Below, in pieces: positions 35,042 through 43,817 of a stretch of 64,000 nt of DNA. Location of the stretch: positions 19,686 to 83,685 of the forward strand of contig NZ_BCWW01000014.1 in NCBI RefSeq assembly GCF_001894785.1, in the 5' to 3' direction. The DNA is from Rhodococcoides fascians NBRC 12155 = LMG 3623. GTDB taxonomy: Bacteria > Actinomycetota > Actinomycetes > Mycobacteriales > Mycobacteriaceae. The notes beneath the pieces are model-generated. The model worked only from the letters and a program-made list of their open reading frames with translations. It did no database searches and was not told the origin of the DNA. The position numbers and the translations under genes are program-made. Every line of letters starts with the position of its first letter. Positions within the stretch are counted from its first letter, which is position 1.

Positions 35042-36538
35042 ATGCCGCAACACACCACCCGTCGTCCGTCCACCCGACCGGCCGCGACCGAGCAACCGGT
35101 ACGCCCGCGGTTGCTCGGCGGCGATCGCGAACGACTCGGCGACGTCGGAGCCGTCCTCGAGGCCGCGCAGGCGGTCCCGAAGCGGATTGCCCGCCGTAAG
35201 CCACCTCGGCGGTTCGCGCTCCTCGACCGCTACGGCTGGTACGAACCCCGCTCCGAAGGCGCGTGGAGCACCACCAGGCAGTCCGAAGCGCTGAACCTGG
35301 CCATCAGCCGCCGCAGTGCCCGCCACCAGGGAGCGGTGACCGGCCTGAACCGGATCTCCCAGGATCTGGTGATCACCGATCCGTTCGAGCTCTACGGCAC
35401 CGACATCTCCAACATCAACGTCTGCGTCGTCGGGGACATCGGCAAGGGCAAGTCCTCGATGATCAAGACCGCATTTCTGTGGCGGCAGATCATCTTCGGC
35501 CGACTGGTGGTGGTCATCGACAAGAAACGCCAGGGCAGCGAAGGCGAGTACTCCATCTTCGCCCGCACCCTCGAGGTGGAATCGGTCCGGTTCAAAACCG
35601 GTGGCGGCGGCGCCAGACTGAACCTGCTCGACCCGGCGATCACCACCGGCGGTGAACACGCCGGCGGCCTCGACGGTGTCACCCCAGCCGGTCAGGAAGC
35701 CCTCGTGCTCGCCGTCCTCGCCGACACGATGGAACGCCCGCTGACCACCCCGGAGAAGAGCGCCGTCGGCCGAGCGTTGGAGCTGGTCAACGCCGACGCC
35801 GCCGCCACCGGTCGCGCACCGGTGCTCAAGGATCTCGCCCGCCGCCTCGTCGAGCCGTCCACCGACGACGGCACGTACTTCGGTGACCGCTGGTCCGAGC
35901 GTTCCCTCGAATGGGGCTACGAGCCGGGCCTGGCCCTGCTGCGGCTGGTCGACCGGGACCTCAAAGGTCTCGTCGACGCAGAAACCTCCCCGGAGGTCCG
36001 GGCCGCGCTCGAGCACCCGTTCGCGCACTTCGACGTCTCCGCGCTGCCGACCGAAGGGCCTGCGTTGCGGGTGGTGATGACCGTGATCAACACCTGGTTG
36101 GCGAATCTGCTCGCGGCCCGCTCGTCGGTGTCCAAGCAGACCATCCTCATCGTCGAGGAGGGCTGGCACGTCGCCGAAGGTTCGACCGGCGCGGTGTTCC
36201 GATCGAACATGAAACTTTCTCGCGGACTGGGTCTGTCGACCGTCTCGGCCTTCCATCACCCCTCCGACATGTCCCACGACTCCCCCGCCCGGGCGCTCAT
36301 GCAGGAAGCGGGAATCGTGTTCCTGTTCGCGCAGGAACGCTTCGACGACGCCCGCGAGACCGCGGAGATGTATCACCTCCCGCCCGGGTCCATCGACATC
36401 ATCATGGGCCTGGGCCAGGGCGAATGCCTGGTCAAGATCGGCTCGTCCGATCCGATCCTGATGGAACACGTCCGCTCCCCGCAGGAGATTGCCCTCACCG
36501 ACACCGATGCAGCCGTGAAAGGAGTCAAGCCAGCATGA
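35042..36538 (+). CDS. VirB4-type T4SS ATPase
   Basis: 498 residues from the ATG at 35042 (AGGAGATTTCG upstream). Walker A is GDIGKGKSS (residues 131-139) and Walker B is ILIVEEGW. Between them lies the VirB4 insertion, with RQGSEGEYSIFARTLEVE and ARLNLLDPAI; QEAGIVFLFAQE is C-terminal. It powers pilus/channel assembly and substrate transfer. The protein is shorter than Gram-negative VirB4 because the N-terminal domain is on the separate SCO6880-like protein upstream. Its stop overlaps the next start by 4 bp. Confidence 0.92.
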   Translation: MPQHTTRRPSTRPAATEQPVRPRLLGGDRERLGDVGAVLEAAQAVPKRIARRKPPRRFALLDRYGWYEPRSEGAWSTTRQSEALNLAISRRSARHQGAVTGLNRISQDLVITDPFELYGTDISNINVCVVGDIGKGKSSMIKTAFLWRQIIFGRLVVVIDKKRQGSEGEYSIFARTLEVESVRFKTGGGGARLNLLDPAITTGGEHAGGLDGVTPAGQEALVLAVLADTMERPLTTPEKSAVGRALELVNADAAATGRAPVLKDLARRLVEPSTDDGTYFGDRWSERSLEWGYEPGLALLRLVDRDLKGLVDAETSPEVRAALEHPFAHFDVSALPTEGPALRVVMTVINTWLANLLAARSSVSKQTILIVEEGWHVAEGSTGAVFRSNMKLSRGLGLSTVSAFHHPSDMSHDSPARALMQEAGIVFLFAQERFDDARETAEMYHLPPGSIDIIMGLGQGECLVKIGSSDPILMEHVRSPQEIALTDTDAAVKGVKPA

Positions 36539-37353
36539 GGACCTCATCGTCAGTGGCCCGACGTTCCCGCACCATCGACGTGCGCGTGAGCTCCGCGGCC
36601 TCGATCGGGTACGCTGACGACACCTGCTCGAGCAGCGAAGGCCGGTTCGCATCCCCCTCCGCCGCAGCACGATTCGCCGTCAGTCACGCCGCCGCCCTTG
36701 AGGCCGCCGCCCTCGACGCCGGTCGCCCCGACGACACCGACACCGTCACTGTCACCATCACTGTCGACGGGCACGACGACGTCTGCGTGTCCGGTACCGC
36801 CGGCGAGATCGCCTGCGCCCTCGCCGCCGTCCCGGCCTACAGCGCCGGCGTCCGCACAGCGCGGATACCGGCACCGGCCTACCTTTTGGCCGCCGGCGAC
36901 GAGACCGCCCTGCCGATCCAATGGCGGAGCGACCTCGGCCCCGATAACCGTGTGATTGTGACAACCGGCGTCGACGTGCGTGTGCTCTCGATTCGGCCCG
37001 ATCCACTGCCGAACTCGACACTGATGCTCGGACAGTGGGCACCGGTCATCGCGCACCGCCTCGCGCACGACCTCGCCCGCTCGATCACCGAGCGCAGCGG
37101 TCGATGCACCCCGGCCACCGTGACGTATCTGCCCGACCAGGGGCGGTTCGAGATCACCCATCCCGCCCCGATCTCCGATACCGATGCCGCCGCGGTGGCC
37201 CGGTACATCCGGATCACCCGACTTCGAGCCAACCTGGCCGCTCTCGACCCGGTCGCCGACGCGGACTGCGCTGTCGGTCTCGCCGCCGAGCTGCACGTGC
37301 TCGAAAGCTATTCCCGCCGTGTCCCTTCCACCGACGACAGGACAGTTCGATGA
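36535..37353 (+). CDS. Hypothetical protein between VirB4 and the coupling protein
   Basis: 272 residues, ATGA overlaps at both ends. No transmembrane segment and no known motif. Strand-rich sequence with repeated T/V blocks (TDTVTVTITVDGHDDVCVSG) and a regular C-terminal helical part (LHVLESYSRRVPS). Because it is locked between the two motor ATPase genes it is likely a cytoplasmic accessory to them. The role is unknown. Confidence 0.75.
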   Translation: MRTSSSVARRSRTIDVRVSSAASIGYADDTCSSSEGRFASPSAAARFAVSHAAALEAAALDAGRPDDTDTVTVTITVDGHDDVCVSGTAGEIACALAAVPAYSAGVRTARIPAPAYLLAAGDETALPIQWRSDLGPDNRVIVTTGVDVRVLSIRPDPLPNSTLMLGQWAPVIAHRLAHDLARSITERSGRCTPATVTYLPDQGRFEITHPAPISDTDAAAVARYIRITRLRANLAALDPVADADCAVGLAAELHVLESYSRRVPSTDDRTVR

Positions 37354-39197
37354 GTGCGATGCAATCCCCTCCCCGTAGACCCAGTGAGCCGTTCGTTCCA
37401 TCCGAAGTCTGGGTCGGTGCCGCTCTGATCGTGGGGCTGGTGTTCGCTGTCGCCGGCGGCGGCATGGTCTCCTCGCTGGTCTCGGGCAAGGTGATCGCGA
37501 TGCCCACCAGCCTCGGTGAGCTGTTCTCGATCTTCCGCGGGTTGGTCACCAATCCGTCGGACCCCGCGGCTGCGTGGCCGGCGACCGCGCAGCCGGGCCC
37601 GGCGTGGGTGACCTGGGTGTGCATTCTGGTGCTCGGTGCGCTGTATACCGCTGTGGCGCTGTGGATCAGCTCCGAGATCGACGACTGGCAGCACCACCGC
37701 GGTCAGGCGCAACGTGGATTCGCCGGTCGACGTGAGCTCGCCCGGGCGGGTATCGACGACAAGAGTGTCCGCAAAGCTGCCGTCGATACCCGTTCGTCGT
37801 TGAAGGGCACGCGGGCCTCGAGACTGGATGCGAGCGAGGTCGCGATCGCGTTGGGCCGCAACATGGTCGACCCCGACAAGGTCGTCTACATCAAGCAGAA
37901 CGACTGCATGCTCGTCGAAGGCGTCACCGGCTCGGGTAAGACCTGGCGCGTGGCGTATCAGCGCTGCATGGACGCACCCGGCACCCTGCTCGTAACCTCG
38001 ACGAAAGTGGACCTGATCTCGTCGACGTACGAGCACCGCGCCGCACTCGGGCGAGTGTCGATCTTCGATCCGGACAACAAAACAGGGTGGCCCGACCCGA
38101 TCCGCTGGTCGATCCTCTCCGGATGCCAGGATCCGGACGTGGCAATCCGCCGCGCACAGAGCTTGGTGTCGGCAATGCCGATGGGAGACACCAAGAACGG
38201 CGGCTACTGGGAGGACAAGGCAGTAGTGCTGCTGCGCTGCTACCTGCACGCGGCCGCGATCAGCGGTGCGGATCTGGCCACGCTGCGCGTGTGGGTGAAC
38301 TCCCGCAAAGGCCGCGAACCACGCGAAATCCTCATGCGGACGATGCCCGGCTGGGAAGCCGAACTCGGCCAGATCCTCGACTCCGGATCGGACTCCTCCG
38401 ACGACATGATCGGAGCGGCCAGCAGACTCCTCGCCCCGCTCGCCTCCCCCGCCTTGCTCAAGGCGGTCGATGTGCCGATGCGCGAGTCGTTCGACATCGA
38501 CGAGTTCATTCGATCCGGCGCGGACACGCTGTATCTGTTGTCGAAGGGCAAGGACAATTCTGCGGCACCGTTCATCGCGGCCCTGGCCAGCGAAGTGCAC
38601 TACCTCGCCGATCGGCATTCGCAGACCCTGCCCGGTGGCCGATTCGATCCCCCGATCCGGTTCGAGCTCGACGAAGTCAACAACGTCGCCCCGATCCCGG
38701 GCCTGCCGGATCTGATGTCGGACTCGGGTGGCCGGGGCATCACCATCCACGCCTACGCCCACAACGAAGAGCAGAACAAGCTCCGCTGGGGCGCGGTCGC
38801 GGGCAAGATGTTCGCCGACAACTCCCCCGCGCGCTTGATCCTGCCCGGCCTCAAAGGCGAGGAGCTGCAGGCGATCTCGAAGATGCTCGGCGACCGATAC
38901 GAGTGGCAGCCCTCCGGCAGCGCCCAGTCCGGCCCGACGCTGCGAGAGGTACCGGTGATGTCGCCGGCGCAGATCCGCCAGATGGACCCCGATCAAGGGC
39001 TGCTGATCTACCGGACCGCCCCGCCGATCCTCGTGCACCTGCCGACGGTGTGGGACGAGAAGGAGACACGTGCCGCGGTGCTGCAGTCGCAGAAGGTGTT
39101 CGACGAAATCGTGGCATCGGGCACCGCGCCTCGTACCGAGGTGCAGTCCGGTGCGGTGGTGCTCGACAAGGTCAGTGACGGGACGACGCTGTCGTGA
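37350..39197 (+). CDS. VirD4/TraG-type coupling protein (T4CP)
   Basis: 615 residues. Two N-terminal transmembrane helices (~20-44 and ~87-107), then a RecA-like ATPase with Walker A GVTGSGKTW (191-199) and Walker B FELDEVNNV, an all-alpha part (REPREILMRTMPGWEAELGQ) and the typical ITIHAYAHNEEQNKLRWG block. It recognises the relaxase-DNA complex and feeds it to the channel. It starts at the ATGA overlap with the previous gene and ends at a GTGA overlap with the next. Residues 110-160 form a basic linker absent from short T4CPs. Confidence 0.93.
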   Translation: MSAMQSPPRRPSEPFVPSEVWVGAALIVGLVFAVAGGGMVSSLVSGKVIAMPTSLGELFSIFRGLVTNPSDPAAAWPATAQPGPAWVTWVCILVLGALYTAVALWISSEIDDWQHHRGQAQRGFAGRRELARAGIDDKSVRKAAVDTRSSLKGTRASRLDASEVAIALGRNMVDPDKVVYIKQNDCMLVEGVTGSGKTWRVAYQRCMDAPGTLLVTSTKVDLISSTYEHRAALGRVSIFDPDNKTGWPDPIRWSILSGCQDPDVAIRRAQSLVSAMPMGDTKNGGYWEDKAVVLLRCYLHAAAISGADLATLRVWVNSRKGREPREILMRTMPGWEAELGQILDSGSDSSDDMIGAASRLLAPLASPALLKAVDVPMRESFDIDEFIRSGADTLYLLSKGKDNSAAPFIAALASEVHYLADRHSQTLPGGRFDPPIRFELDEVNNVAPIPGLPDLMSDSGGRGITIHAYAHNEEQNKLRWGAVAGKMFADNSPARLILPGLKGEELQAISKMLGDRYEWQPSGSAQSGPTLREVPVMSPAQIRQMDPDQGLLIYRTAPPILVHLPTVWDEKETRAAVLQSQKVFDEIVASGTAPRTEVQSGAVVLDKVSDGTTLS

Positions 39198-39811
39198 CCG
39201 CACCGAGGCCCGAGCAGGAAGAGTCCGTGCCGTCGCGGTTCACCTGGCGCTATCTTGATGCCGAGCAGGCGCGGGCCCTGTGGTCGGAGCTGATCGACTG
39301 GACCACGTGGCTGCGTGAGCGCTACGAGCTCGGCACGAAGATTCCGCCGTGCTGGTACCGCCACGACCCCGTCGTCGAGGAATTGAGCGCTCTGATGGCG
39401 GCGTGGACCGATGCCTACTATCGCGGTGACGAGTACCGGGACGACCTCACCGCCTGGCACACGCAGTGGTTTCGGCCGCTCATGGCGCGTATCCGTGACA
39501 TCTCGGACTTCGACAGTTGCACCCACGATCGGTGCGCACACCGGCCGTTGCCGTCGGCCACGCTCGCCGGCATCGAGGAGTTCGTCGACGCCGACGTCAA
39601 CGCCCGCCCCGAACCGGCCCCGCCTGCACCGGTCGCCGACGTCACCACGGCCGAGGAAGTGCGCACCATCCCCGCCGAGGACATGGACATGGCCATCGAC
39701 TCCGGCCTCGCCGAACCACTCGACCCCGCCGACCCAGACAGCCCCGTGAGCTTCGAGGGCATCGAATGGACCTTCAACGCTCGCATGGGCACCTGGGTTC
39801 GCTACACCTGA
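39194..39811 (+). CDS. DUF4913-like protein, end of the conjugation operon
   Basis: 205 residues, GTG start overlapping the T4CP stop. The N-terminal ~110 residues follow the pattern of DUF4913 proteins from actinobacterial plasmids: LWSELIDWTTWLRERYEL, PPCWYRHDPVVEELSALMAA and WHTQWFRPLMARI, rich in Trp and ending in CTHDRC. The tail is acidic, and its last part (GIEWTFNARMGTWVRYT) looks like a small separate unit. Such proteins commonly sit next to T4CP genes; the function is not known. The minus-strand nuclease gene ends 12 bp downstream. Confidence 0.75.
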   Translation: MTAPRPEQEESVPSRFTWRYLDAEQARALWSELIDWTTWLRERYELGTKIPPCWYRHDPVVEELSALMAAWTDAYYRGDEYRDDLTAWHTQWFRPLMARIRDISDFDSCTHDRCAHRPLPSATLAGIEEFVDADVNARPEPAPPAPVADVTTAEEVRTIPAEDMDMAIDSGLAEPLDPADPDSPVSFEGIEWTFNARMGTWVRYT

Positions 39812-39823
39812 CCGAAAGCCCCT

Positions 39824-40515
39824 CTACTGCTCCGACAAGTTGGCAATCAGGTTTGCAAGCTGCTCATCCAGGTCGTTTAGCACAAAGTTACAAAGGGCTA
39901 GGAAGTCGGTCATGCTGTCCGGAAACGCGTAACGGTCGAGACCGTCTATGGTATGTATTATGCGACTGGCCAGCGTCCGGCGAGAGCCTCTGTCGTAGCT
40001 GTCTTAAGAGCGTTAGCTCGCGCGCCTATAACAATATCCGGCCGATCGAGTGGATTATCCGCTGGGTTCCGAAGGTTTTCAATTTCACTCGAGTGAATGA
40101 CGGTAGAGATGCGATCGCATCTCCGATTTATTCGTTCACACTGGCGATCGATGTACTCGCTACTGGTGCCATTCTTAACTTCTTCCAGGCTGGTCAGAGT
40201 TATGTTGCTGCTATGCGCCATCGCAGGAGCTCCCGATTGAAAGCCCCTCTTGCTGAGAATTATTCCTCGATCAGCACCGATGTCAGACACAATGGCCGAC
40301 AGCGTGGCAACCGTTGCTTTGGGAACACGGCGGTTCCAATATTTGCACTCAACTATCCAGAGGAATTCGACGCCGGCTCGATACCCGCGCACGGCAACGT
40401 CAACTGAATGTTTGCCACGCGCACCGTCCAAGCTGGCGTCAGTTTCTGCGATCAATCCTAATTCTCGGTAGTACGACGCGGTCGCTTCTTGATAGTCTTT
40501 CCATGCTGGCACCAT
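39824..40515 (-). pseudogene. Mrr-like restriction endonuclease, frameshifted near its C-terminus
   Basis: 185 residues are read from 40515 to a stop at 39958. The N-terminal half has the PD-(D/E)xK nuclease core: ATASYYRELGL, HSVDVAV (Asp39) and WIVECKYW (Glu56/Lys58), then DIGADRGIILSKRGFQSGA, as in Mrr-type restriction proteins. A shift of one base at about 39965 opens a further ~45 residues (HTIDGLDRYAFPDSMTDFLA, then LCNFVLNDLDEQLANLI) down to a stop at 39824, a convincing original C-terminus. Either the tail is lost or the sequence has one missing base. The catalytic core is intact. It stands 110 bp downstream of the CBASS-like operon on the same strand. Confidence 0.75.
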
Positions 40516-40624
40516 GCCCTCAGGTTATCGGCCGCTTCTGCAAGCCCGAGCAAACGGCATAAGCGCGTTGGTGACGACACGCTCGCCGCAGTTGTCCATC
40601 CCGACACAGACCTTCAGGGCAGCG

Positions 40625-41182
40625 CTACCTGAGCAGCCTCCACCACGACCCGATCGCAGCGAGATCCGTTGACATGGCTTTGACGAGTTCCGCCCGCCTG
40701 GCGTCCGAATCAGTTCGGACGTAAGCGACACCGAGGGGAACATCTCTTGGTCTCTTCAATGGTGGCATGGACCATGCTTCGGTCATCTTCGGACCTGCTT
40801 CGCGCACAGCAGTACTTACAAAGAGGTCGTATGCCGCTGCGACTGCTGCTGGAGCATGTAGTTGGAGCAGTGCTTGGTGATGCGAAACTGCGGTTTTGCA
40901 GTCCGAGAGTGCGCCGGACAACGCAGACCAGTTGCTCGGGTCCTTCGTTTTGCGCCGGATCCGGTACGGGCCCTCGAGATACATCTCGACTGCTCCGAGA
41001 GCATCCGCGTACAGGTCAGCTCTTTCGCTCCTGCGCGCGATCTTACGTTGGATGACGTAGCCCACTACCGCAACGACTGCGGCAAGGGTCGCCGCGAGGA
41101 GGGTGGCGGCGAAACCCGACCAGTCAGTCCCCGCTCCTGCACTTTGAACGCATTCCACCGCGTGAGCGGCGACCAATGTCAC
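40625..41182 (-). CDS. One-TM protein, candidate effector of the CBASS-like operon
   Basis: 185 residues, GTG start overlapping the E2-like gene stop (GTGA). One transmembrane helix at ~22-45 (FAATLLAATLAAVVAVVGYV) is followed by a basic boundary (IQRKIARRSER) and a helical cytoplasmic domain of ~135 residues. No enzyme motif is visible. In CBASS operons the third gene is commonly the cell-killing effector, often membrane-embedded. Here the cytosolic domain may sense the nucleotide and the helix may disrupt the membrane. That is inference from gene order and topology. Confidence 0.7.
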   Translation of the reverse strand: MTLVAAHAVECVQSAGAGTDWSGFAATLLAATLAAVVAVVGYVIQRKIARRSERADLYADALGAVEMYLEGPYRIRRKTKDPSNWSALSGALSDCKTAVSHHQALLQLHAPAAVAAAYDLFVSTAVREAGPKMTEAWSMPPLKRPRDVPLGVAYVRTDSDARRAELVKAMSTDLAAIGSWWRLLR

Positions 41183-41826
41183 GCTGCCTCCCCGGCAAAA
41201 CCGTGTTCCGCCTCGTCTCCCAGCCAGACGCCACCGCCGTCGCCTACTGTGGCTCGCCAATGCGCTTCGTACCCAAGGTGATCAACGATGAGATCGAGCA
41301 AATCCAGCAAACCCTTGTCAGCCGTCCAACGACGCTGTGGTGGATCGTCGGGGTAGTACAGACACAACGCATCGTCGACCGGCATCCGGTGCTTGGACGG
41401 CAAACCGCGTTGCGCCCAAACACGGGGGTAGTCCTGCGCGGGCAGATCGTAGGTGTCGTAGGACGGCTTTGCGTAGAACACGACCGAGGCGTCGATCAGA
41501 TCGGTCGGCCCAACCACATCCAGGGGCACGTGGTATTCCAGGGCATACGGGCCATCGATAACTTGCAGGCGGTGCCCAAACTCCCTGCGAGCAGCTGACT
41601 CAAGTTGGATTCGCCATGCCGGGCACAATCCATACCAAGGGTCGGGCACTCCGAACGGCCCGTTCAGCTGAAACAGCGTTCTCCAGTCTGCAGGCCTGTA
41701 GTCCGGGTGTCCCGGCCGTAGCGCGGGTAACGGCGCATTCGGTGACATCATCCGCGTTTCGTTGTTGACCGGCAACGAGCGGGTCCCGACTCCGCGGCGC
41801 GACCGCCGAGCCTGGGACGAACTCAT
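41179..41826 (-). CDS. Bacterial E2-like (ubiquitin-conjugating-type) protein
   Basis: 215 residues from the ATG at 41826, which overlaps the CD-NTase stop by 4 bp; the TTG at 41835 is a poorer start. The region HRMPVDDALCLYYPDDPP has a His (146) and Cys (155) in the arrangement of prokaryotic E2 proteins whose catalytic Cys sits in a LCLY-type motif; RWTADKGLLDLLDLIVDHL and WR-x8-WLGDEAEHG follow, as in stand-alone E2s of short type II CBASS. Those E2s attach the CD-NTase C-terminus to target molecules to prime it. The family call is from motif memory. The gene is locked by overlaps on both sides. Confidence 0.65.
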   Translation of the reverse strand: MSSSQARRSRRGVGTRSLPVNNETRMMSPNAPLPALRPGHPDYRPADWRTLFQLNGPFGVPDPWYGLCPAWRIQLESAARREFGHRLQVIDGPYALEYHVPLDVVGPTDLIDASVVFYAKPSYDTYDLPAQDYPRVWAQRGLPSKHRMPVDDALCLYYPDDPPQRRWTADKGLLDLLDLIVDHLGYEAHWRATVGDGGGVWLGDEAEHGFAGEAA

Positions 41827-42902
41827 GGTGCCCAAGATCTGGTCGGCGTCCGGTTCCGAGTCTGCGGGCGGTCTCCCACGGTAACGCGAGACGTCCGCGC
41901 CGCTCTCATGTCTGCGGTTCTCTGAAGCTGCTGTGCCGTGACCGCCTTAATTTCCGGCGGCGGGAGCATGTCTTTGTCGTTGAAGAAACTCGCGAGGGCT
42001 TCCACTGCGAGCACGTGGTAACCGTCCCTTTCAAAGGAAATGGCGTCGGTGAGCTTGTCCCGTGCCTTGCTCAGCTTCGCGACTAGCTCGCTGCGGTCAC
42101 CCGGGATGCTGATCGCGCCGGCTACATCTGCTGGGTCCGGTGTTTCTCTCCATGAGAGGTCGCCGATGGCTGACTCGAACCACGCGAGCATCCCGTCAAG
42201 CTGGTTCATCGACTCCGTGAGGCTTTCAAGGCCTAGGGCTTTGATGTTCCAACTGCAGAGCGGCTTCGAGTGTCTGCGCGCCCAGTGCTTGAGCAAGCGG
42301 ACAGTGCGTGAGTAGTTGTACGCGCTGCTCTTGGCCGCATCCCTGACCAGGTCCGTGTGGGCCTCCGGGTCGGATCGGTCCCAGGTATCGTAGTGCGGGA
42401 TCCACAGCCCCGACCCCGTCCAGCAGTCGAGCGCAACGATCACGTCAGCGCTGAAGTCCGAGACGTCAGGATCGACAGGGTCTCCGAACGACACGTACAC
42501 CGAGCGCTTTCGGCCGCCCACGTAGATGCGTAGGTTGGGAAACTCCTCCTTGTGGGCCGTTCGGATTGCTACGGCTACTCGTTCCTGTAGCTCGGCCGGT
42601 CCCTTGCCGTACGGCCCGTAGGAGCCGTCGGAGTTGGGGACAACGATGCCGAGGTCGATGTCTGTGAGTGGAGTAAGCGCGTCGCCGTGGGCAATCGACC
42701 CGTTGACATACGTTCGGCTGTCCGTGCCGAACTCGGCCTTCAAAGTGGCGGCAAGCAAATCCCTGCGACGGCGCGCCTCGTCCAGTTCGTCATCATTGAC
42801 CTGAATCCGCTGTCGCGCCTCCTTGAGGACCTGCAAGAGCGTCTTCTCGGAGTCCGACCGCGCCAGCGCGATCCCGTCGGTTTTCGGTGTGGACTGATAC
42901 AT
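41823..42902 (-). CDS. CD-NTase (cGAS/DncV-like nucleotidyltransferase)
   Basis: 359 residues from the ATG at 42902, preceded by GGAGGA; the frame is open further upstream but without a good ribosome-binding site. Catalytic features: NGSIAHGDAL (Gly68-Ser69), the metal-binding pair DIDL (Asp81, Asp83) and a third acidic residue in FSADVIVAL (Asp153). A helical half (YNYSRTVRLLKHWARRHSKP) follows. Such enzymes make cyclic di- or trinucleotides on phage infection. It ends in TRSWAP, not the terminal Gly often seen in CD-NTases modified by Cap2. First gene of a three-gene coupled operon. Confidence 0.88.
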   Translation of the reverse strand: MYQSTPKTDGIALARSDSEKTLLQVLKEARQRIQVNDDELDEARRRRDLLAATLKAEFGTDSRTYVNGSIAHGDALTPLTDIDLGIVVPNSDGSYGPYGKGPAELQERVAVAIRTAHKEEFPNLRIYVGGRKRSVYVSFGDPVDPDVSDFSADVIVALDCWTGSGLWIPHYDTWDRSDPEAHTDLVRDAAKSSAYNYSRTVRLLKHWARRHSKPLCSWNIKALGLESLTESMNQLDGMLAWFESAIGDLSWRETPDPADVAGAISIPGDRSELVAKLSKARDKLTDAISFERDGYHVLAVEALASFFNDKDMLPPPEIKAVTAQQLQRTADMRAARTSRVTVGDRPQTRNRTPTRSWAP

Positions 42903-43817
42903 ACTTCCTCCTACCGCAGGCGGCAGCAGGGGTACGCATATTTTGACGCGCACCGTACTCGGGGATAAGTTTGCCGAGAACCGCCAAGTTCAGCCTTTGA
43001 CCCCGAGTCCCGCTGCCCCGGCAGATGTCGAATCGGGGTCATTGGTCTTTGATCGAACACTACACCTAGCGCCGACAGCGCAAGGCATAACAACATCTGG
43101 TGTTACACGATTGGCATTTAGGTACCGGATACGAAACCTGCGTCCGTCGCCTCTTGCGGCCTGCCCTTGTCGCCAACAAGTTCCTCGCCTTCGCGTTCCG
43201 CATCCCTCCCTGTCACGCGGTCCACTGCAACATCGTGGTTTGGACGGTGATGTGCGGCAGCCTGTTTGCCACAACAACAAGCGGGCTGCCGGCGCACTGA
43301 AAGCTGTGCGCAACCTGCGCTGAGTCGTTGATCGCCCAGGCTTCTCCGAGCTTGAATTTCACTACCACGGTGAAAATCTCTGGTCGTCATTTTGAACGAG
43401 CCATCGGCACCCACTCGTCAGAACTGAGGCGGAAAGCGTCGGAACACCGAGCCTCCGCTGCTTCGTGCGCCTGCACAGCAGTTTGTCGCGGCGACTACCT
43501 TTGCTCCACGTCTTATTACGAACTCCGGTACCAATCACTCCGTTCTCGGCCAGAACCGCTCGCCCGAAAGGGATCCGTCAGGGATGGCATTGGCCGGCAC
43601 GGCGCTGCTGGGTTCGGTGACCAGCATTGGCAAGCAGGGTCACCACTAACCTCAGTCGCTGTTCTGTCGCAGTGTTTGCGTCTAACAACCTCATCGCCGT
43701 CGTCTCAGAACGGCGCGGACCGTCAGGGTTGAGTGGGTAACGGCATTCTTTGGATTCGACCGACCAGGACGCCCGGAACCCCGCTACGGCCGCCACTTCG
43801 CATCTGTGCGGACGGTC
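42903..43817. other. Long gap between the CD-NTase and relaxase genes
   Basis: 915 bp with no gene I can support. It should hold the minus-strand promoter of the CBASS-like operon near its left end. A small inverted repeat (TAACA-N8-TGTTA) lies near 43089-43106. Minus-strand frames around 43230-43390 look weakly protein-like (GEAWAINDSAQVAHSFQC) but have stops, so a decayed gene is possible. Confidence 0.45.

Noticed and set aside
32496..35204. 902-residue minus-strand ORF opposite the VirB6-like, SCO6880-like and VirB4 genes
   Set aside because: It is antisense to three well-supported T4SS genes, and its translation has no domain pattern.
42943..43732. Several ORFs of ~100-130 residues in the gap before the relaxase
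   Set aside because: Competing frames on both strands have no motif, no good start and no coding-like composition. A decayed gene is possible but could not be identified.
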